62,007 nt of DNA from Alphaproteobacteria bacterium (GTDB lineage: Bacteria > Pseudomonadota > Alphaproteobacteria > Rs-D84). The position numbers and the translations under genes were made by a program. The stretch lies in contig JAFGMC010000007.1 in NCBI GenBank assembly GCA_016927735.1, positions 1 to 62,007 on the forward strand. Direction: 5' to 3'. This document shows positions 1-9,928 of this stretch, piece after piece. How positions within the stretch are numbered: position 1 is the stretch's first letter; each line of letters begins with the position of its first letter. The notes beneath the pieces were generated by a model. It was not told the DNA's origin. It ran no database searches and saw only the letters and a list, made by a program, of their open reading frames with translations.

Positions 1-428
1 ACAATTATAAATAAAATTGTACGTACCATAAATTTTCTGCGTTTCACATTTTTTAAGAATTCTGGCATTGGTGGATTAACCACTTTCAGCTTTTGAACAA
101 TAGAAGCAGTTAATAAAAATAAAATTCCAGAAATAATATATGGCAGAACAGAAGTCGATTCACGCAATACATCATAATTTCCAGGGATTAATACCAACCA
201 TGCAAAAATAATAACTTCTGTACAAAATGTAAAATTAAAAGAACGCATTTTAGAATTATTCAATTCTGTCCATTTTAATTTGCTGATAAAATCATTACCG
301 TACATATAAACCAGCGCAAACAAAGGCAACATCAGAAACGCCAACCATAAAAATGTTGGGGCAACAATTGCTGAATTATTAAAACTACTGACTGCACTTT
401 GTACAACCAAAGAAGAATCTATAAACAT
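1..428 (-). CDS. Partial membrane protein, function unknown
   Basis: An open frame reads without a stop from an ATG at 428 down to the window edge, about 142 codons, so the C-terminus is missing and the ORF track omits it. The translation has hydrophobic stretches at about residues 22-43 (PTFLWLAFLMLPLFALVYMY), 69-86 and 96-113, and a fourth beginning at the edge, separated by short polar loops. This is a polytopic inner-membrane protein. It is divergent from the methylase at 466, and the two share a spacer of about 40 bp. I do not recognise the family. Confidence 0.6.
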   Translation of the reverse strand, partial: MFIDSSLVVQSAVSSFNNSAIVAPTFLWLAFLMLPLFALVYMYGNDFISKLKWTELNNSKMRSFNFTFCTEVIIFAWLVLIPGNYDVLRESTSVLPYIISGILFLLTASIVQKLKVVNPPMPEFLKNVKRRKFMVRTILFII

Positions 429-431
429 AAC

Positions 432-459
432 TTGCCTTTTTATTGTAATGAATTATTAT
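432..459 (+). promoter_or_regulatory. Candidate sigma70-type promoter of the trmN6-like gene
   Basis: TTGCCT (432-437), a 16-nt spacer, then TATTAT (454-459). The -10 ends 6 nt before the ATG at 466, so transcription would begin at or next to the start codon. No ribosome-binding site is visible, which fits a leaderless message. Confidence 0.4.
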
Positions 460-465
460 ATAGCC

Positions 466-1137
466 ATGGTACAAAAACAAGCTATTTTTACTATGATGGG
501 TGGTTTGGTTAAATTATATTCATCTGATTATAATCCTACATCTGATGCGGTATGGTTAGCAGCATTTGCAAAACCCGCTAAAACAGTTCTGGACGTTGGT
601 ATTGGAAATGGTGGCGTTGCATTATGTTTTATGGCAAATAATCCGAAAGCATCTGTGACCGGTATAGATATTTCTGAAAAAATGCTGACACAATGTAATG
701 AAAATGCAAAATTAAACAATCGTGAATTGGAACTGATTAATAAAGATATTTTTGATTGGAAAACAAATCGCACTTTTGACTTGGTTATAACTAATCCACC
801 TTATTTCAAAGGTACCCCTGCAAAGCATAATGCACATCATAATATAAATATATACGAATGGACACAAAAATGTGCCAGACGTGTTCGCCCCAGGGGTTAT
901 TTCTATACAATTGTTGATACCAGTGTGGTTGCCGATATTATATCTGCATTAACACCAAACTTTGGTGATATAACAATTTTTCCACTGTTTGGATCAAAAA
1001 ACACAGCAGAGCGTGTTCTGATAAGCGCGCGCTTGGGGGTTAAGGGTGGATCAAGGCTATTTTCTGGACTTTCTATGAATTGTGATTTGGTCTTGCGTGA
1101 TGGCTTGACTATTTGGATGGCATTAGCTAAACTCTAG
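466..1137 (+). CDS. TrmN6-like tRNA1(Val) A37 N6-methyltransferase
   Basis: This is a class I SAM-dependent methyltransferase. Motif I reads LDVGIGNGG near residue 42, an acidic residue follows at the end of strand 2 (GIDIS), and the adenine-N6 catalytic motif NPPY lies near residue 109. After it come an AHH segment and a C-terminal GLSMNCD-type tail, as in the YfiC/TrmN6 family that methylates A37 of tRNA-Val. I prefer the ATG at 466 over the upstream in-frame ATG at 448, because 448 falls inside the predicted promoter and adds residues the family lacks. It lies 5 bp before the M23 peptidase gene and may be co-transcribed with it. The exact substrate is inferred from family resemblance. Confidence 0.75.
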   Translation: MVQKQAIFTMMGGLVKLYSSDYNPTSDAVWLAAFAKPAKTVLDVGIGNGGVALCFMANNPKASVTGIDISEKMLTQCNENAKLNNRELELINKDIFDWKTNRTFDLVITNPPYFKGTPAKHNAHHNINIYEWTQKCARRVRPRGYFYTIVDTSVVADIISALTPNFGDITIFPLFGSKNTAERVLISARLGVKGGSRLFSGLSMNCDLVLRDGLTIWMALAKL

Positions 1138-1142
1138 GATAA

Positions 1143-2420
1143 ATGTTTAATTTTATAACAAGAAATTTTTCATCCATTAGATCGCTGATAACAGCGCCAT
1201 TCCGCGCATCTTGGGGATTTATTGTAAGCATTTTCCCCGAGCGGGACTTTACAATCATGGATACGCCACATGGAAATGTTTACTCATTTCATCAGAGCAG
1301 TTTTTGGCGTTTTACTAAATTCTGTGGAAAAGTTGGATTGGTTATTTGGGCATCTTGGTCTACGTATGTATTTGTTTATCACAGACCATTACTTCAAAAA
1401 CGTACCCAACAGCTGGAAGAATACAAAGAAATACATGCCCGACAAATCAGCGACATGTTAACTTATTTAAAAAAATATAATGAATTGGCCCGAAATCTGA
1501 ACATAATTGACTATAAAGTTTTAACTTCTAAAAAATTGAGTGATAATGAAAAAGACTCTTTGATGAAGAAACGCGTGAATACATGGGGGGAATTGGACTT
1601 TTTACAAACTCGTCTGACCAGCACTTTTTCAGATATAGAATATGTTCCAGAATTTAAGAAATTATCCGAATTGTCTGTTGAATACGATTTAATAAGATCT
1701 GAAAATGACGAATTAAAAAAACAAAATCAAGAATTAACAGAAAGTATGATTACCATTTCTGATGCAGACAATCAAATTGTTGGGGTAGTCACAAAATTAA
1801 CAAAAGATAAAACCGAAGATTTACGTAATAATCTGAAAAAAATCAAAGGCACAATTATTAATCTTGGACTAAATGAAAATGTCATGATAGAACGTGCAAA
1901 TAAATTCTCTAATCAACTGGTTGGTTCCGCATTTGTTCCATTAGAACTGGACAGTAAATTAGATCCAAAATATCAAAAATTGGCAGATAGTCTAAAGTTA
2001 TGGAGTGGGTTATCACGTTTAAATACTATGCTTCCAATGGGTGCACCTGTTGATAGGGTTCGTATAACTTCGACTTTTGGTACAAGAACTGACCCATTTG
2101 ATGGCAGTTTAAAGAAACACAAAGGGCTGGATTTTGCAGGTAAAATAGGAACGGAATTATATGCAATCGCACCGGGACGTATCGTATCAGCTGGCGAACG
2201 CGTAGGGTATGGAAAAACAGTAGAGGTTGATCATGGACTCGGCTTCTCTACACTCTATGCACACTTGTCCAGAATCAATGTAACACGTGGGGATTGGGTA
2301 CGTCCTGGTTCTATTGTTGGACTTGCCGGTTCATCTGGTAGATCAACAGGACCACATCTGCATTATGAAATCAGATATAACGGTGTACCATTTGACCCAT
2401 CAAAATTTGTAAAGGAATAA
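1143..2420 (+). CDS. Membrane-anchored M23 (LytM) peptidoglycan endopeptidase with coiled coil
   Basis: A 425-aa protein with a short cytoplasmic N-terminus, one membrane segment near residues 64-82, a long charged coiled-coil region (about 90-230), and a C-terminal LytM domain. The zinc-site motifs are intact: HKGLD near residue 328 and GPHLHYE near 404, so it should cleave peptide cross-links in the periplasm. The next gene, 2 bp downstream, is a bactofilin. This M23-bactofilin pair is a known arrangement in which the cytoskeletal protein positions the hydrolase for cell-shape control. rpiB follows in the same operon. Confidence 0.9.
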   Translation: MFNFITRNFSSIRSLITAPFRASWGFIVSIFPERDFTIMDTPHGNVYSFHQSSFWRFTKFCGKVGLVIWASWSTYVFVYHRPLLQKRTQQLEEYKEIHARQISDMLTYLKKYNELARNLNIIDYKVLTSKKLSDNEKDSLMKKRVNTWGELDFLQTRLTSTFSDIEYVPEFKKLSELSVEYDLIRSENDELKKQNQELTESMITISDADNQIVGVVTKLTKDKTEDLRNNLKKIKGTIINLGLNENVMIERANKFSNQLVGSAFVPLELDSKLDPKYQKLADSLKLWSGLSRLNTMLPMGAPVDRVRITSTFGTRTDPFDGSLKKHKGLDFAGKIGTELYAIAPGRIVSAGERVGYGKTVEVDHGLGFSTLYAHLSRINVTRGDWVRPGSIVGLAGSSGRSTGPHLHYEIRYNGVPFDPSKFVKE

Positions 2421-2422
2421 AA

Positions 2423-2767
2423 ATGCTAGCTTTTACCAATTCAAACGAAAAAACTTCACCGACCATTATTGGTGCTGGATGTAAATTAACCGGTGATATC
2501 AAGACTGATCATTCTGTCCAAATTCATGGAATTGTATTTGGTACTGTTTATGCAGATACTGTTGTTATTGGGCATGGTGGCAAAATAGTTGGCAAGGTTG
2601 TTGCTGGTCAGCTTTTTTTGCACGGTACAATGGAAGGTCCCGCCACAGTTGATATTGCAAATGTATTCAGAAATGCACAAATGACTGGTACATTATCTTA
2701 TCGAACACTTAATATAACCAGTAATACAGGACTGGAATGCAAGTTATCTAAAAGAAAGGAAAAATAA
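2423..2767 (+). CDS. Bactofilin cytoskeletal protein
   Basis: A 114-aa protein of the bactofilin (DUF583) family. It is mostly a right-handed beta-helix of short Gly/Val/Ile-rich turns (for example GHGGKIVGKVVAG) flanked by short disordered ends. Bactofilins polymerise without nucleotides and scaffold cell-wall enzymes. It starts 2 bp after the M23 peptidase stop and is preceded by AAGGA, so the two are almost certainly translated from one message. It also ends 2 bp before rpiB. Confidence 0.9.
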   Translation: MLAFTNSNEKTSPTIIGAGCKLTGDIKTDHSVQIHGIVFGTVYADTVVIGHGGKIVGKVVAGQLFLHGTMEGPATVDIANVFRNAQMTGTLSYRTLNITSNTGLECKLSKRKEK

Positions 2768-2769
2768 TT

Positions 2770-3216
2770 ATGAGTAAAACCGTATCCAAGATTTATATCG
2801 CATCTGATCATCGCGGGGTAGGTTTAAAATTATACCTTATTGAAATGTTGTCTACTGCGGGATATTCTGTTGTAAATATGGGTATTGATAATCCTGAACA
2901 GATGGTTGATTTTCCGGAAATAACAAAGCTGGTGACAGACGCAATGTTGGACGATGAAAACGCGCGCGGCATTTTAATTTGTGGAACCGGCGCTGGGGTC
3001 CAGATCGCCGCAAACCGTTATCGCCATATTCGTGCAACCAGATGCGAAAGACCAGAACAGGCCAGGGAAGACCGTTTTCATGATGATGTAAATGTTTTGG
3101 CACTTGGTGCAGAAGAAATTGATATCGAAGTTGCATTTTTATGCGCACAAACTTTTCTGGAAAGCCCATTCGAAGCGAACGAACGCCGGATCCGCAGAAT
3201 AAAAGAAATTTCTTAA
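2770..3216 (+). CDS. rpiB: Ribose-5-phosphate isomerase B
   Basis: This is an RpiB/LacAB-family sugar-phosphate isomerase of normal length (148 aa), interconverting ribose 5-phosphate and ribulose 5-phosphate in the non-oxidative pentose phosphate pathway. The N-terminal phosphate-binding segment ASDHRG, the catalytic cysteine loop LICGTGAG (about residues 74-81) and the FHDDVNVLALG segment with the active-site histidine are all present. The RBS is AAAGGA. It is the last gene of the M23-bactofilin operon and ends at a bidirectional terminator shared with leuS. A transketolase of the same pathway lies at 11.4-13.2 kb. Confidence 0.9.
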   Translation: MSKTVSKIYIASDHRGVGLKLYLIEMLSTAGYSVVNMGIDNPEQMVDFPEITKLVTDAMLDDENARGILICGTGAGVQIAANRYRHIRATRCERPEQAREDRFHDDVNVLALGAEEIDIEVAFLCAQTFLESPFEANERRIRRIKEIS

Positions 3217-3221
3217 AAATA

Positions 3222-3249
3222 AAAAACCGCCAAATGGCGGTTTTATTTT
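3222..3249. terminator. Bidirectional terminator between rpiB and leuS
   Basis: The stem AAACCGCC / GGCGGTTT has an AAAT-type loop, with A-rich sequence on the left and T-rich on the right. It can serve both convergent genes. It overlaps the last leuS codons slightly. Confidence 0.8.
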
Positions 3250-5633
3250 ATAACAAAATTTACCATTTTTCCAGGTACGACTATTGTTTTAACAATCTCG
3301 CCGGTCAAGTATTTTTCACCAACAGATTTTGCTGTCGCAACTAAATCTTTTTCTTCTGATTCAACCGGTACAACAAAATCAGCACGACGTTTTCCATTTA
3401 CGGAAACAACAATCGTCATTGTTTTCTTGCCCAATTTTGTTTCGTCGTATATTGGCCAAGGTTCAAAAACCAGCATATCTTTATGACCCAATTTTTCCCA
3501 AATTTCTTCAGTCAAATGTGGGGCAAAAGGATTCAAAACCTGAATCAAAATTTCATATGCGCGACGTGGCATTTTTCCAACAAACGCATTTATGAATTCC
3601 ATCATTGCTGAAATTGCAGTGTTGAATTGCATATTTTCCACACGATCAGTCATATCCAATATTAATTGATTTACCAAACGTTCTTGTTCATCGTTCAATT
3701 CATCGTCTGTCAAATTATCCGCAAAATTTTCAACACGTTTCAAGAATCTTGAAACACCTACTAATGTTTCTTCTGACCAATTTATATTTGCACCAAATGG
3801 TCCTAAAAACAATATGGTCATACGACATGAATCAGCACCACTGCGTTCAACAACATCATTACTGGAAACCAGATTACCCAAAGATTTTGACATCTTTCTC
3901 CCATCAGGTGCCATCATCAAACCATTCAAGGTTCTTTTCTTATATGGTTCAACACCTGGTACAAATCCCAGATCATACAATGCCTTGTACCAAAATCTGG
4001 AATAAATTAAATGTTTGGTAACATGTTCCATAGGGCCATTGTAATGATCAACTGGCATCCATTTATCCATTTGTTCACGTGAGCAAAATTCAGAATCATT
4101 GTTTGGATCCAAGTAACGCAAAAAATACCAAGATGATCCTGCCCATCCCGGCATAGTATCAGTTTCACGTTTTGCTGGGCCACCACATACAGGGCAGGTT
4201 GTATTAACCCAATCTGTTGCACGCGCCAATGGACCTTCGCCATTTTCGGTTGGTGTATAATCTGTTAAATATGGTAATTCCAGTGGCAATTGGTTTTCAG
4301 GCACTGGAACCCATCCATGTTCTGGGCAATAAACCAATGGTATAGGTTCACCCCAATACATTTGTCTGGAAAAAGCCCAATCGCGCATTTTATATTGCTT
4401 GGCGCTACGAGCGAAACCATTACCATATTCCAGCGCAACTTTAATAGCATCATCTTTGTTCAATCCGTTCAAATACTCACTGTTAATATGTAATCCATCA
4501 CCTTCTTGGGCATGTTCTGAAATATCGCCATTATCTAGAACCTGTATAATTGGCAAATCAAACTTTTTTGCAAAATCATAATCGCGCTGGTCATGTGCAG
4601 GTACAGCCATAATTGCACCAAAACCATAGTCAGCTAAAACATAATCCGCGACAAAAATTGGAATATCTTTGCAATTAAATGGATTCTTTGCTGTAATACT
4701 ATCCAGTTTTACACCTGTTTTTTCTTTTGACTCATTTGTTCTTTCAAATTTATCTTTGGCAGAGGCAGCTTCTATATATTTTTTAACATCAGATGCATTT
4801 TGTATTTTATTTTCTGATAACAATTTTGCAACCAGCTTATGTTCAGGTGCAATCACACAGAATGTTGCACCAAATATAGTATCAACACGTGTCGTATAAA
4901 CAGTCATTACATCATCACCAACTTGGAAATCTACTTCGGCACCAAAACTTCTGCCGACCCAATTTATTGTACCGGTCTTTACACGGTCGCTGTAATCAAC
5001 CAATTCCAAATCATCGACTAATCTATCGGCATATTTTGTAATTGCCATCATCCATTGCAATTTATTTCTTTGTTCTATTTTTCCATGACATCTTGGGCAT
5101 TCATCCAATCCATCTAATTCTTCATTTGTAAAAGATGTCTGGCAACTAGGACACCAATTCATTGGATATTCAGCTTTATAAGCCAATCCAGCATTAAACA
5201 ATTGTATAAATATCCATTGGGTCCATTTTATAAATTTTGAGTCGGATGTTCTTAAGAAAGATTCTGGATCAATAGATAAACCAACCTTGGACACATCACG
5301 ATTAAAAATTTCAGTCAGCTGTTCCACAGATTCTGCCGGTGATTTTCCTATTTTCTTGGCATAATGTTCTGCTGCAATCCCCATAGAATCCAAACCCATT
5401 GGGTACAAAACATCCAATCCTTGCATACGACGATAACGCGCCATAATATCCATACTGACATAGGGAACCAAATGTCCAACGTGCAAGCCATTTCCAGAAG
5501 GAAAAGGAAATTCGAATAAGTTATAATATTTCTGCTTTACACCATCGTTTTTTGGCACAAAAGAACGGGTCGCACGCCATTTTTTCTGCCATTTTGCTTC
5601 ACGATCATGAATTTTTTTGATATTTTCAGACAT
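3243..5633 (-). CDS. leuS: Leucyl-tRNA synthetase
   Basis: A class Ia synthetase of 796 aa, somewhat shorter than the roughly 860 aa of E. coli LeuRS. The HIGH-type motif lies in FPSGNGLHVGH near residue 50. A zinc-type cysteine cluster (WCPSC ... CPRC) follows, then the CP1 editing domain with a TTRVDT threonine-rich loop and the AHDQRDYDF segment carrying the editing aspartate. The KMSKS loop is GRKMSKSLGN, and an anticodon-binding helical domain ends the protein. It charges tRNA-Leu in the cytoplasm. The GNGLHVGH form of the HIGH region is not the usual proteobacterial PYPSG..LHMGH form, so a different evolutionary origin is possible. Confidence 0.95.
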   Translation of the reverse strand: MSENIKKIHDREAKWQKKWRATRSFVPKNDGVKQKYYNLFEFPFPSGNGLHVGHLVPYVSMDIMARYRRMQGLDVLYPMGLDSMGIAAEHYAKKIGKSPAESVEQLTEIFNRDVSKVGLSIDPESFLRTSDSKFIKWTQWIFIQLFNAGLAYKAEYPMNWCPSCQTSFTNEELDGLDECPRCHGKIEQRNKLQWMMAITKYADRLVDDLELVDYSDRVKTGTINWVGRSFGAEVDFQVGDDVMTVYTTRVDTIFGATFCVIAPEHKLVAKLLSENKIQNASDVKKYIEAASAKDKFERTNESKEKTGVKLDSITAKNPFNCKDIPIFVADYVLADYGFGAIMAVPAHDQRDYDFAKKFDLPIIQVLDNGDISEHAQEGDGLHINSEYLNGLNKDDAIKVALEYGNGFARSAKQYKMRDWAFSRQMYWGEPIPLVYCPEHGWVPVPENQLPLELPYLTDYTPTENGEGPLARATDWVNTTCPVCGGPAKRETDTMPGWAGSSWYFLRYLDPNNDSEFCSREQMDKWMPVDHYNGPMEHVTKHLIYSRFWYKALYDLGFVPGVEPYKKRTLNGLMMAPDGRKMSKSLGNLVSSNDVVERSGADSCRMTILFLGPFGANINWSEETLVGVSRFLKRVENFADNLTDDELNDEQERLVNQLILDMTDRVENMQFNTAISAMMEFINAFVGKMPRRAYEILIQVLNPFAPHLTEEIWEKLGHKDMLVFEPWPIYDETKLGKKTMTIVVSVNGKRRADFVVPVESEEKDLVATAKSVGEKYLTGEIVKTIVVPGKMVNFVIK

Positions 5634-5699
5634 TATTTATAAGCCTTTGTATTTATGGATAGTAATATATAGAAATAGGGCGCGCTTTTCAAGCCGATT

Positions 5700-6413
5700 T
5701 TATAAGGATTTTTCAAATAATGCCAAATATTCTATATTACCACTGCCACCTTTAATCGGCGATTCAATAATTCCGGAATTTATAAATCCTGATTTTTCAA
5801 ATGCGACAATAACATTATGTATAGTTGATTGTCTATCGGATTCAGATTTTATGACCCCATTCGTTTTTGCTGCGATATTTTTTGGAACTTCGAATTGCGG
5901 CTTTATCAGTGTTATAATTCTTGGTGATTTCCAAGCGACCAAATTTTCAGCTATGTTCGTCAAAGATATGAATGAAACGTCAACCACAATTAAATCGACT
6001 TTCTCAAAAGGGCTCAGATTTCGAATATCGGTTTCTTCTATTGACATAACTCGTTGATTATTCTTTAATTCTGAAATAATTTGATTTGTTCCAACTTCTA
6101 CAGCTATAACTTTTTTAGCCCCACGATTTAATAAAACTTCGGTGAAACCGCCCGTTGATGCGCCCACATCCAGACAAATAAATCCAGTAATATCAATATG
6201 AAACGCTTCCAGGGCGTACATCAGCTTCAAACTGCCGCGACCAGAAACATATGGCAGGGCATCTGCCACTATTAAATCATCCGAATTAATGTTTTGACTT
6301 GGTTTTTGTGCAATCACACCATTAATTGACACCAAACCAGATTTAATAGCTGCAACAGCCTTTGCACGCGAAGGATAAAAATTTCTGTTAACCAGTTCTG
6401 TGTCTAATCTCAT
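5700..6413 (-). CDS. tlyA: TlyA-family rRNA (cytidine-2'-O)-methyltransferase
   Basis: A 237-aa protein with an N-terminal S4 RNA-binding domain (about residues 1-60) and an FtsJ-like Rossmann methyltransferase domain with SAM motif DVGASTGGFTEVLL. This is the TlyA layout, whose members 2'-O-methylate 16S and 23S rRNA cytidines. It ends 66 bp before the leuS start on the same strand. The region upstream is a very AT-rich gap. Confidence 0.85.
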   Translation of the reverse strand: MRLDTELVNRNFYPSRAKAVAAIKSGLVSINGVIAQKPSQNINSDDLIVADALPYVSGRGSLKLMYALEAFHIDITGFICLDVGASTGGFTEVLLNRGAKKVIAVEVGTNQIISELKNNQRVMSIEETDIRNLSPFEKVDLIVVDVSFISLTNIAENLVAWKSPRIITLIKPQFEVPKNIAAKTNGVIKSESDRQSTIHNVIVAFEKSGFINSGIIESPIKGGSGNIEYLALFEKSL

Positions 6414-6726
6414 AATAAAAATGATACCTCATATAAAAAAATTTTTCAATCTGGAAAAAAGTTTATTAATCAAATATATTTTATATCGTTTAAAATCTGA
6501 GATGTATAAGGATATAATGAATATGAAGCTATTTCCAGACTTCTATATATTAGACTATACATAATATACATTATACGCTTATTATATATAATAACCTGTT
6601 ATAAAAAGCATCTGCGAAAAATATCAAATTTATACAACTCACCTCAATATTAACGCACACTTATTAAAAAAAAATAATAAACTATAATCAATATATTAAA
6701 ATATAATTTTAATAAAATAAATCAAG
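6414..6726. other. AT-rich intergenic gap, no gene seen
   Basis: About 313 bp with extremely high A+T and many TATATA-like runs, lying between tlyA and aroK. I see no supported gene, RNA or clear terminator here. It presumably holds the tlyA promoter and the end of the hisS-prfA-aroK transcript. Confidence 0.5.
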
Positions 6727-7308
6727 TCAATTTTGTGTTTTTAAAACACCTACACCTTTTTCTATATGATCACGTATCGCAGAAAGAACCTTTGATAATG
6801 TTTTTTGTAAACTTTCATCTCTGGTTTCAACAGTTATATCCGCTTCAGAGTATATCTTATACCTTTCTTCAATCAATTTTGACAAGATACTTTTACTATC
6901 TGCATTCAATAACTGTGGTCTTGTATTTCGAAAATTTGTTCTTTTTACAAGCAGTTCCAAGTCAGCCTTCAACCAAATAGTTAAAGCTTTATCCAAAACA
7001 AGTTCACGCACTTCTGGGGTTATAAATGCACCCTCGCCCGTGGATATAACTTTTAATGTTGTCGAACCAGAATCTAACAAACGCGAAATAATCCTCTGTT
7101 CTACACGACGAAATTCCTCTTCACCGTATAAAGAAAATATATCAACAACACTGCACCCAGCAGCAGCTTCAATTTCTTTATCAGAATCAATAAACGGTAT
7201 ACCCAGCTGACGTGAAAGCGCGCGACCAATACTGGTCTTGCCAGCCCCCATCAGACCGACCATTACAATTGGTTTATTCAAAGAAAATTCAACATTTTTA
7301 TTCATCAT
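6727..7308 (-). CDS. aroK: Shikimate kinase
   Basis: A 193-aa P-loop kinase that phosphorylates shikimate in aromatic amino-acid biosynthesis. The Walker A motif is [12 protein letters not shown] near residue 18. The DSDKEIE shikimate-binding aspartate region and an FRRVE segment follow, and an RPQLL lid arginine lies near residue 130. Its ATG overlaps the prfA stop (ATGA), so it is translationally coupled as the third gene of hisS-prfA-aroK. In many Alphaproteobacteria aroK precedes aroB. Here aroB is not adjacent. Confidence 0.9.
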   Translation of the reverse strand: MMNKNVEFSLNKPIVMVGLMGAGKTSIGRALSRQLGIPFIDSDKEIEAAAGCSVVDIFSLYGEEEFRRVEQRIISRLLDSGSTTLKVISTGEGAFITPEVRELVLDKALTIWLKADLELLVKRTNFRNTRPQLLNADSKSILSKLIEERYKIYSEADITVETRDESLQKTLSKVLSAIRDHIEKGVGVLKTQN

Positions 7309-8375
7309 AACTGATTGATATTAGATAATTGTTCCAATTGTTCCGCTGAAATAACAGCACTTATCATTTCGTCTAAACCCAGACCTCCAGCCAAAATATC
7401 ATCTAACTTATACAAAGTAAGTTTTATTCTATGATCTGTGACGCGCTGTTCTGGGAAATTATATGTTCTTATTTTTTCACTTCTATCCCCTGACCCGACC
7501 ATACTTTTTCTTGATGTATTACTTGAATTAACTTGTTCAAGTCTTTGTTTTTCATATAATTTAGACCGCAATACATCCATTGCAAAATCTCTATTTTTAA
7601 GTTGCGAACGTTCATTCTGACACGAAACGACGATACCCGTAGGCAAGTGGGTTATACGCACAGCACTATCGGTTTTATTAACACTCTGTCCACCCGCTCC
7701 TTGTGAACGATAAGTATCAATACGCAAATCTTTATCTTCTATAACAACATCTATATCTTGGGCTTCTGGCATAACCGCCACCGATGCTGCACTGGTATGA
7801 ATTCTGCCACCTGCTTCGGTTTCCGGTACACGTTGAACACGATGAATACCAGATTCAAACTTCATTCTTCCATACACCCCAGAACCATCGATTTTAAATA
7901 TTACTTCTTTATAACCATTCAAAGAAGTCGCATTTTCTTCTATAATTTCAACTTTCCATCCTTGGCGCAAAGCATAAGCCCTATACTGACGAAAAAGATC
8001 GCCTGCGAATAATGCAGATTCTTCACCGCCAACACCGGCGCGAATTTCCATAATAACACTGTTATCATCAGCGTCATCTCGTGGCAAAAGAGCCAATTGA
8101 AGTTTATTCTCAATTTCTGGCAATACCTCTCGAAGTTCACCTAATTGTTCAAAAGCTATATCTTTTAATTCTGGGTCGTTTTGCATACCTTCTGCATCAG
8201 ATATTCCACGTTGAATTTGGAAATAATCTGATATAATTGGCAACAACTCTGACAAGCGAGAATACTCTTTTGACAGTTTCGTCAGCTCTGATCCTGATAT
8301 ATTACCAGAATTCATCAGGTTTTCGACTTCTGTCGCCCTTTTCTGTATATCTTTTAATTTATTATCCATTCTCAT
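7305..8375 (-). CDS. prfA: Peptide chain release factor 1
   Basis: A class I release factor that reads UAA/UAG. The peptidyl-hydrolysis motif [15 protein letters not shown] is present, as is the RF1-type segment [13 protein letters not shown] that leads into the codon-recognition domain. The track's ORF starts at 8405, but the ATG at 8375 forms a clean ATGA overlap with the hisS stop and gives the family's usual length (about 356 aa). I therefore place the start there. prmC, which often follows prfA, is not next to it. Confidence 0.92.
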   Translation of the reverse strand: MRMDNKLKDIQKRATEVENLMNSGNISGSELTKLSKEYSRLSELLPIISDYFQIQRGISDAEGMQNDPELKDIAFEQLGELREVLPEIENKLQLALLPRDDADDNSVIMEIRAGVGGEESALFAGDLFRQYRAYALRQGWKVEIIEENATSLNGYKEVIFKIDGSGVYGRMKFESGIHRVQRVPETEAGGRIHTSAASVAVMPEAQDIDVVIEDKDLRIDTYRSQGAGGQSVNKTDSAVRITHLPTGIVVSCQNERSQLKNRDFAMDVLRSKLYEKQRLEQVNSSNTSRKSMVGSGDRSEKIRTYNFPEQRVTDHRIKLTLYKLDDILAGGLGLDEMISAVISAEQLEQLSNINQL

Positions 8376-9667
8376 TTTGCAATCTTTAACATTTCTATCG
8401 CACAAGATAAAGATAAATTCTGCTGATCACCAGTCTTCATATTTTTGACCGCCAGTATTTGATTTTTTACTTCATCTTCGCCAATTATTATACTGAATTT
8501 AGATTTTATTTTATCTGAAAATTCTATCTGATTTTTGAACTTTTTATCCGTATCTAAGTACGGTATAGCTGTTATTTCCGCATCGCGTAAAGCAGCAAGT
8601 ACAGACATTGAATAAACAACCTGATCTTGACCCATAATCAAAACAGAAACACTGATTGGTTGCTCAAATCCTGATAAATCTATTTTATTATCGTCCATCA
8701 GTGCAACCATCAAGCGTGAAAAACCAACCGCGGCCCCAACACCTATGATTTTTGTCTTGGAAAACTTAGACACCAGGTCTTCATACCTTCCACCACCGCC
8801 AACCGCACCTAATTCTGGAAATTTGGTTAAAAAGAATTCAAAAACTATACCTGTATAATATGCATGACCGCGCATAATACCCAAATCTATTTCGGCGTTA
8901 TTTATCCCCATCGCAGACAACTGAAGCATAAAATTATCCAGGTCTGAAATAGCTGAATCCAAGTTAATACTTTTGTTCCTAAATGACGAATAACCATCTA
9001 TAAATACTTTATTAATACTATCTGCTTTTTCTTTACCAATTTCTTCTGATAACGCACCGATAAAATCATCCAGTTTATCTTTTTTATCAATCAATATGAA
9101 CGATGATCTGGATTGTTTTTCATTCAATTCCAAGTATTCAAACATAGCATTCCAAAATCTTCGATTACCAACCCTGATTTTTGTTGGACCAACGAAATTT
9201 TGAATTGATTCATATGCTTTTGATAACACAGCAACAATTTCTGCATCATAATTTTCAGATAATGCGCACTGTCCCAGAACATCCAAATCAATTTGATAAA
9301 ATTCACGATATCGTCCACGTTGTGGTCGTTCGCCACGATAATTTCTGGCAAATTGGTATGCACGGAATGGGAAAGTCAGATTAGACATATTTCCAGAAAC
9401 ATATCTGGCCAGTCCAACTGTACCATCATAACGCAATCCCATTTTGGTTTCGCCTTTTTGGAACATAAACATCTGGGTTTCAATTTCATCCCAATTATCT
9501 TTGTCTGTTAAAACTTCGGCACGTTCAATAGCCGGCAGATCCAAGTGTGTAAATCCGGCAATTTTTAAAACATTTTGCATTCTGCGTGCACATTCGTCAA
9601 AACAACGTTGTTGGATTGGCAACAACTCGATAAATCCTGATAAAGGCTTGGTGGGTTTTAAGTTCAT
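8372..9667 (-). CDS. hisS: Histidyl-tRNA synthetase
   Basis: A 431-aa class II synthetase. Motif 2 lies in the [15 protein letters not shown] region near residue 115, the histidine-specific [11 protein letters not shown] segment near 263, and motif 3 ([11 protein letters not shown]) near 313. The C-terminal anticodon-binding domain is of the HGTP type. It is the first gene of an operon with prfA and aroK. It begins with ATG at 9667 after an AAGGAAAAAC-type ribosome site. Confidence 0.93.
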   Translation of the reverse strand: MNLKPTKPLSGFIELLPIQQRCFDECARRMQNVLKIAGFTHLDLPAIERAEVLTDKDNWDEIETQMFMFQKGETKMGLRYDGTVGLARYVSGNMSNLTFPFRAYQFARNYRGERPQRGRYREFYQIDLDVLGQCALSENYDAEIVAVLSKAYESIQNFVGPTKIRVGNRRFWNAMFEYLELNEKQSRSSFILIDKKDKLDDFIGALSEEIGKEKADSINKVFIDGYSSFRNKSINLDSAISDLDNFMLQLSAMGINNAEIDLGIMRGHAYYTGIVFEFFLTKFPELGAVGGGGRYEDLVSKFSKTKIIGVGAAVGFSRLMVALMDDNKIDLSGFEQPISVSVLIMGQDQVVYSMSVLAALRDAEITAIPYLDTDKKFKNQIEFSDKIKSKFSIIIGEDEVKNQILAVKNMKTGDQQNLSLSCAIEMLKIAK

Positions 9668-9878
9668 TTTGTTTTTCCTTATCTTTTATATAGAACCCAA
9701 AGCATTAATATGCTTTTTATTATATCATACACTTCATAAAAATTAAAACGCTAGAAATACACACCCGCACGGGCGTGATTAAAAAAAGAAAAAACAACAT
9801 ATTTGTCTGACATAAGACGATACTAGGACACTTTTTGTCTATTTTCAAGATTTTTTTATCTGGATTTGATTATAAATT

Positions 9879-9906
9879 TTGATTTTCAACAAACTTTGTG
9901 TACAAT
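9879..9906 (+). promoter_or_regulatory. Candidate promoter of the PTA/PTB gene
   Basis: TTGATT (9879-9884), a 16-nt spacer, TACAAT (9901-9906). The predicted start is about 15 nt upstream of the ATG at 9929, and AAAAGG serves as ribosome site between them. This supports the ATG at 9929 over the track start at 9866. Confidence 0.45.
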
Positions 9907-9928
9907 TATTGTTCAAAAGGATGAAATT

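Noticed and set aside
448-465. Upstream ATG of the TrmN6-like gene
   Set aside because: It lies between the -35 and the -10 of the likely promoter, and the extra residues are not found in the family.
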